Of a DNA stretch of 64,000 bases, positions 58,703 to 64,000 are shown one piece after another. This DNA is from JANQSP01 sp965237565 (GTDB taxonomy: Bacteria > Bdellovibrionota > Bdellovibrionia > Bdellovibrionales > UBA1609). Under the pieces are notes generated by a model. That model saw only the letters and a list, made by a program, of their open reading frames with translations, did no database searches and was not told the origin of the DNA. A program made the translations under genes and the position numbers. The DNA lies in assembly GCA_965237565.1 (NCBI GenBank), contig OZ250145.1, positions 434,001-498,000 of the forward strand, given 5' to 3'. The first letter of the stretch is position 1. Every line of letters starts with the position of its first letter.

Positions 58703-58966
58703 ATGATAAAAAAATCTAAGTGCTCTTCTCAGAAGGGACAAATTTTTGTAGAAATGGTGCTTATTTTGGCTCTATTTGTTGGTTTGACCTATATTGTATT
58801 GAATGTTTTCAAGCAAAAAAAACCTTTTGTAGCATTTGTTACCACTCCTTGGCAGATCATTGGCGGAATGATGGAGTCTGGAAATTGGCAAAAGTTGGAT
58901 GAAGCAAAACAAAATCATCCAAATCGCTGGAAAAGAATGTACTCTTTACAAGGGAAAAATCCTTGA
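58703..58966 (+). CDS. Pseudopilin-like protein (TadE-type leader), short
   Basis: 87 aa. The leader SSQKG-QIFVEMVLILALFVG fits the class III signal (Gly, then Glu at +5), followed by one membrane helix and a polar domain of about 50 residues. It probably encodes a minor pilin of the Tad system processed by TadV. It overlaps the next gene by 4 nt (TTGA). Confidence 0.75.
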   Translation: MIKKSKCSSQKGQIFVEMVLILALFVGLTYIVLNVFKQKKPFVAFVTTPWQIIGGMMESGNWQKLDEAKQNHPNRWKRMYSLQGKNP

Positions 58967-59592
58967 ATAAAAAATCATCTTTTTTTTCTCAAAGGGGATC
59001 CTTAACTGTTCAATTTCTTTTTGGTTTTGTTCTGGTCTCCGGCTTTGTTGCCATTTTTTCAGCAGTAAGCCTCACACTAGCTGTGAGTGAGATCACACAG
59101 TACATCACCTATGCATCTAGTCGCCAATTGTTTTTGGCTCATGGAGATCGAGAAGCTCAAATGAAGGAAGCAAGGGAAAAATACGAAAGCCTAAGACAAA
59201 ATCAAAGTTTGAAGAATTTTTTTTCTGCAGGCTGGTTTGTCATTAGGGATGAAATCAGTCAGGAAAATGGTTTGGGATTAAATAGAAGTTTTCAAGTTTC
59301 CAGTAACCGACCCAATCTGTTTTTTGGTGTGTGGACAAATTTTGAAGCCAAGTTGTTAGATATAGATATCCCGCTTTGGGGAGGGACTACAGAAGAAGGA
59401 GATTTAACAAAATTTTCTTCTGTAGTTGGCTCTTATTTGGGAAGAGAATCTACAATGTGGGAGTGTAAGAAATTTAATGACAACCGATTTGAACAAATAA
59501 GAATTCAGTGGCAAAGATATTCCTCTATTCATCCTGAGATTGATGGGAGAACCAGTTATAGAAACAATAGTCTGCATGATAATGGGTGTTGA
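58963..59592 (+). CDS. Pseudopilin-like protein (TadE/TadF-like), 209 aa
   Basis: Starts at TTG 58963 with AAGGGA upstream. The leader FFSQRG-SLTVQFLFGFVLV resembles the TadE/F signal, but the +5 residue is Gln, not Glu. The membrane helix is followed by a periplasmic domain with a helix (REAQMKEAREKYESLRQN) and two cysteines (WECKK, HDNGC-end). A minor pilin role is inferred from position and leader. Confidence 0.7.
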   Translation: MNKKSSFFSQRGSLTVQFLFGFVLVSGFVAIFSAVSLTLAVSEITQYITYASSRQLFLAHGDREAQMKEAREKYESLRQNQSLKNFFSAGWFVIRDEISQENGLGLNRSFQVSSNRPNLFFGVWTNFEAKLLDIDIPLWGGTTEEGDLTKFSSVVGSYLGRESTMWECKKFNDNRFEQIRIQWQRYSSIHPEIDGRTSYRNNSLHDNGC

Positions 59593-59594
59593 GA

Positions 59595-60116
59595 ATGAAA
59601 AAAAGTAAGAAAAATTTCTTTAATAATCAAAAAGGCTTAGTGATGTTGGAGTCCCTTCCCATTATCTTAGTGATGTTTGTTTTGATGGGAGCTACCTTGG
59701 GCTCTTGGGGGGTTGTTCACACAGCTATTTTACATTCCATTGCTGCGAGAAATTACATATTTTTTAATTTTAATAATCGTTTTGATCTTTCCTATCTGAG
59801 AGATTTTGGTCGAGGTTATGGTTTACCTGACATTGTCAGAAGGAATGGTTACTATCCTCGGTTAGGAATTCGATTTTCATATATTGACTCTGAAAAGCCA
59901 AAAGTTGGTTTTGATGTAAGAGCTACTTTACGCTTTATTGATTTTAAAAATCCAAACAATGAGTTTCCAAACCGTACGGATTTTCTCTCAGATTCAGATC
60001 ATAATAGAATTCATTCTCTTGTCCCTCCCTTAGGAAGAAAAAATCAGAAAAAAGTTGGTCCTGCTTGGATCATGGTGGGTTACGGAATTTGTCTTTCTAC
60101 CTCCTGTGGGGACTGA
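59595..60116 (+). CDS. Pseudopilin-like protein (TadE-like), 173 aa
   Basis: The ATG at 59595 is just after the upstream stop. The leader FFNNQKG-LVMLESLPIILVM has Glu at +5; the helix GATLGSWGVVHTAILHS follows. The C-terminal part is an unrecognised beta-rich domain ending with two cysteines (ICLSTSCGD). It is the third consecutive pseudopilin-like gene of the locus; TadE, TadF and TadG-type minor pilins normally form such sets. Confidence 0.75.
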   Translation: MKKSKKNFFNNQKGLVMLESLPIILVMFVLMGATLGSWGVVHTAILHSIAARNYIFFNFNNRFDLSYLRDFGRGYGLPDIVRRNGYYPRLGIRFSYIDSEKPKVGFDVRATLRFIDFKNPNNEFPNRTDFLSDSDHNRIHSLVPPLGRKNQKKVGPAWIMVGYGICLSTSCGD

Positions 60117-60261
60117 TCTCTTTGCAAAATAAGGTTTCTTAAAAATAATTAAGATAAACTTAGATTTTACCGAAGAAAGAAATAGGAGAAAAAGGTCAAT
60201 ATAAGAACTTTTTCTTCCAAGAAAAATTACATTGCTTTTCCTTCCTACCGGGGGTGATCAC
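60117..60261. promoter_or_regulatory. Gap between pseudopilin genes and cpaB
   Basis: 145 bp, AT-rich, no gene. It may carry a separate promoter for cpaB-cpaC-cpaEF, though I see no strong hexamer pair. A GGGGGTGA ribosome site precedes the GTG of cpaB. Confidence 0.35.
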
Positions 60262-61095
60262 GTGAACAAAAACGAAACTTTGACTTTGTGGCTCAGTATT
60301 GGAGCCGCTATTCTCACGGTCATGTTGATCTATAGTTACACCCAGGAAAAAAGTTCTCAGATATCTAGAAAATTTGGAGCACAGACCTCTGTAGTAACAG
60401 CCGTTCGTGACATTGAAGAGATGGAAACGGTCGATGATTCTATGATAGAACTAAAAGAATATCCCAGCCATTTTGTTCAGCCAGAGGCTGTGTTATCTAT
60501 TGAGGAAGCTGTGGGTTTGGTTGCTTTGGCTCCCCTTAGTAAGGGAGAGCAGATACTCAAAACAAAGATTACAAGACCTGGTCCAATGACAGGACTTTCT
60601 CTCCAAGTTTCTCCTACGAAACGAGCTCTAACAATTCCGATTGATGAAATGAGAGGAGTAGCGAAGCTTTTAAAACCAGGAGATCGAATAGACGTGATTG
60701 CAGCCTTAGATGTCAAAACCGGTGCAGTACAAAAAAGAGAGATCAAAACCATCATGCAAGATGTGGTGATTTTGGCAACAGGAATTAAAATCATCAATGA
60801 ATTACCTAGAGTGTTTGAAGAAATCAGTGGAGAAAATTTTATTCGGAATATTCGAGCAGCTACGGATTTTAATTCTATTACGATTGAAGCTGATCCAAGA
60901 GATATCCAAGATTTGGTCTATGTGCTCTCCACTTCGCCTGGTTCTTTGTTTCTTTCTCTCAGACACCCGAGCGATCATTTTGTAACTATGCATTTGGGGA
61001 AAAGTAGTTTGGAAAGAATTTTGGGACGTACCCCTCGCAAACCTGCCTTGAAAAATAAAAATGCTTGGTTCCCAAAATTGAAGAAAGAGAAGTAA
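60262..61095 (+). CDS. cpaB: Tad pilus assembly protein CpaB/RcpC
   Basis: 277 aa from GTG 60262; the ribosome site GGGGGTGA supports it over an in-frame start at 60232. An N-terminal membrane anchor (LWLSIGAAILTVMLIYSY) is followed by an SAF domain (TAVRDIEEMETVDDSMIELK; KGEQILKTKI) and the RcpC region (RALTIPIDEMRGVAKLLKPG, DRIDVIAAL). The protein sits in the periplasm next to the secretin and may bind peptidoglycan or glycan. It is followed by the secretin gene after 3 nt. Confidence 0.92.
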   Translation: MNKNETLTLWLSIGAAILTVMLIYSYTQEKSSQISRKFGAQTSVVTAVRDIEEMETVDDSMIELKEYPSHFVQPEAVLSIEEAVGLVALAPLSKGEQILKTKITRPGPMTGLSLQVSPTKRALTIPIDEMRGVAKLLKPGDRIDVIAALDVKTGAVQKREIKTIMQDVVILATGIKIINELPRVFEEISGENFIRNIRAATDFNSITIEADPRDIQDLVYVLSTSPGSLFLSLRHPSDHFVTMHLGKSSLERILGRTPRKPALKNKNAWFPKLKKEK

Positions 61096-61098
61096 AAA

Positions 61099-62658
61099 AT
61101 GAAACATGATTTGAAATACTATAACTCGCTTTCTAGGGGCTATAAATTGTATTTTGGATTGAAAAGTATTTTTTTAGAGAAACATTTTGTTCAAGTTTTT
61201 TTTCTTTGCCTTGTTTTTTCTCTAAATTTTGTACATGCTAAATTCAATCAAACAGAATCCTTACCTCTTTATGTTGGTATTGAATATGATTACAGGTTAT
61301 CGAAAAACTTAAAGGGCAAAAGGCTTCGATTCGAAGGAACTTACAAACACTATACCGGTCTGAAATACAACCGCACTCTAGGGACTCTTCGTTTTACTCC
61401 TCGCAAAATTGGTTTGGGAGTGATCAATATTAAAGATCGTAAGGAGCAAATTTTAAAAACTTTTTCGGTGAGGGTGAGGAACACAGATCTTCATGAAACG
61501 GCTACAGAAGTTCAATCTCTTTTGAAAGATATAGATGGTATTAGTATTAAAGTTTTAAATAATCGAGTGATAATAGATGGAGAAATTGTGGTTCCCAGAG
61601 ACATCAGGCGTGTGCATGATGTTGTTGTAGAGTACAAGGGAAAGGCTACTTCTTTGGTCACTTTGAGTCCCTTGGCTCAAAATAAATTGGCCAAATTTAT
61701 TGAGAAAGAAATCAATAACCCCAACGTTACGGTGCGGGCAACCAATATGACTTTTATTCTGGAAGGTTTTGTTAACTCGCCAGAAGGAAAAACGAGAGCC
61801 AAAGAAATCGCAGATCTTTATGTACCTGATTACATTGTGGACCTAGCTGTTAGCCAAAGTAAAATCAAAGAGCGAGTGCGTGAGCCGGTACTAAACTACA
61901 TTAAAGTCATTGAGAAAAAAAGCGATGGACGGAGAAAACTCATTCAACTAATTATTCACTATGTCGAACTCAACAAAGATTATGCAGACAATTTTCGTTT
62001 TCAATGGACTCCTCAGATTGAAGATGGAACTCGCTTTACGTTTACTTCTGGAACCTTGGGTTTAGGACGCATCGGCGGGATTATCTCTGGAACGATCAAT
62101 AATTTTTTACCAAAGCTGAATTGGGCTAAATCATTTGGATTTGCTCGGATTTTACATAGTGCCAATGTGGTCACAGAAGATCAAAAGGCCGCTTCGATTC
62201 AGTCGCAAAAAATGATTCCTTACCAGGCTACTTCCGGACCTCAAGGAGAGCAAAGTATTGCTTTGCAACCTACAGGGATCTCCATAAGTCTCACTCCCAT
62301 TGTCGTGGGCCCTAGGGGAGATAGCATTCAATTGAGTAATATTAATTTCAAAGTCAATAACTTGGTGGGAAGTTCAGGAGGAACTCCCATTACAACCACT
62401 CGAAGCTTGCAAACGAGTATTCACGTACAAAATGGCTTAAGTGCCGTAATCGGAGGAATCATCAGTAATAAAACTTTCTCCGATTACAATAGAGAGCCCA
62501 ATTCGCAAGAAAGCAATCCTTTATTTTCTTTTCTCTCCTCTAAAAAATTCAATCGCTCACAAAGCCAATTTGTGATTTTTGTGACTCCGATTATTAAAAG
62601 TTCAGCGAGTGCAGGAGTGAACAGAATTAAGAAAAAATTTAAACTTTTCAATAACTAA
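61099..62658 (+). CDS. cpaC: Tad pilus outer-membrane secretin CpaC/RcpA
   Basis: 519 aa. A signal peptide is formed by VQVFFLCLVFSLNFVHA (about 34-50). The N-terminal extension before it is unusually long, and a TTG around codon 21 may be the real start. The pilus-assembly N domain (SLPLYVGIEYDYRL...) is followed by BON-like domains (IKVLNNRVIIDGEIVVPRDI) and the secretin core (QLIIHYVELNKDYADNF, FARILHSANVVTEDQKAASI, TSIHVQNGLSAVIGGIIS). It forms the pore for Flp filaments. Confidence 0.92.
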   Translation: MKHDLKYYNSLSRGYKLYFGLKSIFLEKHFVQVFFLCLVFSLNFVHAKFNQTESLPLYVGIEYDYRLSKNLKGKRLRFEGTYKHYTGLKYNRTLGTLRFTPRKIGLGVINIKDRKEQILKTFSVRVRNTDLHETATEVQSLLKDIDGISIKVLNNRVIIDGEIVVPRDIRRVHDVVVEYKGKATSLVTLSPLAQNKLAKFIEKEINNPNVTVRATNMTFILEGFVNSPEGKTRAKEIADLYVPDYIVDLAVSQSKIKERVREPVLNYIKVIEKKSDGRRKLIQLIIHYVELNKDYADNFRFQWTPQIEDGTRFTFTSGTLGLGRIGGIISGTINNFLPKLNWAKSFGFARILHSANVVTEDQKAASIQSQKMIPYQATSGPQGEQSIALQPTGISISLTPIVVGPRGDSIQLSNINFKVNNLVGSSGGTPITTTRSLQTSIHVQNGLSAVIGGIISNKTFSDYNREPNSQESNPLFSFLSSKKFNRSQSQFVIFVTPIIKSSASAGVNRIKKKFKLFNN

Positions 62659-62696
62659 TAAATGGATTTTTCAATGATTGTTAGGAAGTTAACGAA

Positions 62697-64000
62697 ATGC
62701 CTTTAAGCTCAAAATGCCATCTCATTGCTGTAACAGGAGGAAAAGGAGGAGTGGGGAAAAGTGTTCTGGCCGCGAATTTGGCTGTGGCCATTTCGAGGGA
62801 GATAAGAACTCCTACTCTTTTGGTAGATTTGGATGAAAAAAGTTGTGGGGATCCAAGTGTTATTTTGGGTTTACGACCCAAGCAAACAGTTTTGGATCTT
62901 ACCCGTTTTCCCCAAATTGTGAGTGAGCAAACAGCAGGTAATTTTTTGGCTTATCATAAAGCGGGTCTGGCTTATCTGGGTGCTGTGAAGGGACCTGAGC
63001 AAAGTCTTGCAGGGGATCCCCAGATGTTCAACAAACAACTTTTTGGTTTGTCACAAAATTTTAAATACATTGTAGTGGATTTAGGTTGCATTTTAAATCC
63101 GTTGCAATTTTCCGTATTGGATTTTGCTAGCGTGGTTTTAATTGTGCTGAAACCCGAAGTTTTGGTTGTCAACCAAAGTAAGAGAATTCTCAACGAACTT
63201 AGTACCGCAACCATTCCTTCCCAGCTATTTCAAATTGTTGTGAATCAATTTCAATCCGGAGACTTATCCCCTTCTGCAATTGCCAATAGTCTCAGATTGC
63301 CAGTTTTGTCTGTTTTACCAAAAGAGGATGCAGTGGCCTCAAAGGCTCTCAGAGATTCTGTTCCATTTACTTTTTCTCATCCTATGATCCCCTTGTCTGG
63401 GGCCTACCATGACATGGTCAGAAAACTAATGGGCGGGATTTTACAAAGAAACAAATCTCTTTTGCGTCCCAAGAAACAAAGCACTCCCTCTTTTTTTTCC
63501 TCTTCCTTTTCTCCAAAGAGTACAGGAGGGAATCATAAATTAACTCCTTTGGTTTTGTTAAAAATGCAAATTCATTCTGAATTGATTAAAGAAATGGATT
63601 TGAAAAAAGATCTAACACAAGCAAAAGACGAGGCTTCGAAAAAAGAATTAAAAGATAAAACACAAATTGTGGTTTCTCGTTTAACAGATAAAAGAGGACA
63701 AGAGCTTTCTCGTCGAGAACGAAGCCAAGTGATTAAACAAGTCTTGGATGAAGCTTTGGGCTTGGGGCCTTTGGAGGAGATGCTTGCTGATCATTCGATT
63801 ACAGAAATTATGGTAAACGGGTGTGATCAAATTTTTTGTGAAAGAAATGGGAAACTTCAACTCCACCCCACTACCTTTACTTCCAATCAGCAATTAAAAA
63901 ATGTGATAGAAAGAATTGTTACTCCTTTAGGGCGTCGTATTGATGAAAAAACACCCTATGTGGATGCTCGTTTAATGGATGGATCTCGGGTGAATGCCGT
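62697..64000 (+). CDS. CpaE-CpaF (TadZ-TadA) fusion ATPase, cut by window edge
   Basis: 434 codons are visible and the frame is open to the edge. Residues 1 to about 255 form a MinD/ParA-type ATPase: TGGKGGVGKSVLAANLAVAI near residue 13 with the signature lysine, LLVDLDEKSCGDPSVILGL, and YIVVDLG. This is the CpaE/TadZ localisation factor, but without the usual N-terminal receiver-like domain. After a Ser/Lys-rich linker, residues from about 300 match the N-terminal domain of the CpaF/TadA secretion ATPase (LGLGPLEEMLADHSITEIMV, ERIVTPLGRRIDEKTPYVDA, LMDGSRVNAV). No stop or ribosome site separates them. The motor's Walker boxes lie beyond base 64000. The ATG at 62697 follows the secretin by 38 nt. 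Confidence 0.88.
   Translation, partial: MPLSSKCHLIAVTGGKGGVGKSVLAANLAVAISREIRTPTLLVDLDEKSCGDPSVILGLRPKQTVLDLTRFPQIVSEQTAGNFLAYHKAGLAYLGAVKGPEQSLAGDPQMFNKQLFGLSQNFKYIVVDLGCILNPLQFSVLDFASVVLIVLKPEVLVVNQSKRILNELSTATIPSQLFQIVVNQFQSGDLSPSAIANSLRLPVLSVLPKEDAVASKALRDSVPFTFSHPMIPLSGAYHDMVRKLMGGILQRNKSLLRPKKQSTPSFFSSSFSPKSTGGNHKLTPLVLLKMQIHSELIKEMDLKKDLTQAKDEASKKELKDKTQIVVSRLTDKRGQELSRRERSQVIKQVLDEALGLGPLEEMLADHSITEIMVNGCDQIFCERNGKLQLHPTTFTSNQQLKNVIERIVTPLGRRIDEKTPYVDARLMDGSRVNA

Noticed and set aside
60254..60269. TCACGTGA core resembling parS before cpaB
   Set aside because: Only the central 8 bp fit; the flanks do not match TGTT...AACA symmetrically, and the sequence is the ribosome-site/start region of cpaB.

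Overview
This window looks like the replication-origin region of a low-GC, AT-rich member of the Bdellovibrionota (Bdellovibrio-like bacteria). The call is inference from gene order and protein style, not from a database search. The evidence is a dnaA-dnaN-(recF)-gyrB-gyrA block divergent from rpmH-rnpA-yidD-yidC-jag-mnmE-mnmG-rsmG-parA-parB-bactofilin-atpF'-atpF-atpH-atpA-atpG, an ATP synthase locus split across the origin (atpI-atpB-atpE on the other arm), a cassette of three periplasmic parvulin-type chaperones beside pdxA, an Etf/Sdh/Mdh/SucCD respiratory set, a Lys/Arg repeat histone-like protein and a Tad pilus locus.

Layout. 1-12.6 kb: one long minus-strand run with frequent 4-40 nt overlaps, carrying F1Fo subunits, bactofilin, ParB, ParA, two perfect palindromic parS-type sites, tRNA/rRNA modification genes and the YidC insertion group. 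12.7-23.1 kb: plus-strand dnaA, a DnaA-box-containing candidate oriC, dnaN, a clearly degraded recF, gyrB, gyrA, a lipoprotein with a non-standard start codon, then atpI, atpB and atpE. The strand switch at rpmH/dnaA fits bidirectional replication from here. 23.2-30.1 kb: minus-strand sugar-phosphate mutase, pdxA, three SurA/PrsA-like folding factors and EtfA/EtfB. 30.2-41.8 kb: sdhCAB, an FHA protein, rpsF-rplI (no rpsR between them), dnaB, ftsK, dapA-dapB, a transaldolase and a 52-aa membrane protein. 41.8-48.7 kb: sigma-54 activator, tRNA-Phe, a PLP trans-sulfuration enzyme, UppP, an atypical protein kinase, a secreted unknown, and TadC- and TadB-like proteins. 48.8-56.5 kb: histone-like protein, mdh-sucC-sucD, ndk-pilF-like-rodZ-like, a DnaQ-type exonuclease and nadE. 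56.6-64 kb: Tad pilus locus with Flp, a divergent 306-aa pilin-like protein, prepilin peptidase, three pseudopilin-like proteins, CpaB, the CpaC secretin and a CpaE-CpaF fusion cut by the window edge.

How the genes work together. DnaA, DnaN, gyrase, DnaB, FtsK and ParAB/parS make up the replication and segregation core. SdhCAB, Mdh, SucCD, Etf and the ATP synthase make up the oxidative energy core. The Sec-folding set (YidC, YidD, SurA-like proteins) and envelope genes (UppP, DapA/B, bactofilin, RodZ-like) serve cell-wall growth. The Tad genes make a surface pilus, with the TadB/TadC platform encoded about 9 kb away on the opposite strand. Unusual points are the eroding recF, changed DNA-contact residues in DnaA, the CpaE-CpaF fusion, the large tailed Flp-like protein, and several small tandem repeats and inverted-repeat clusters in intergenic DNA.
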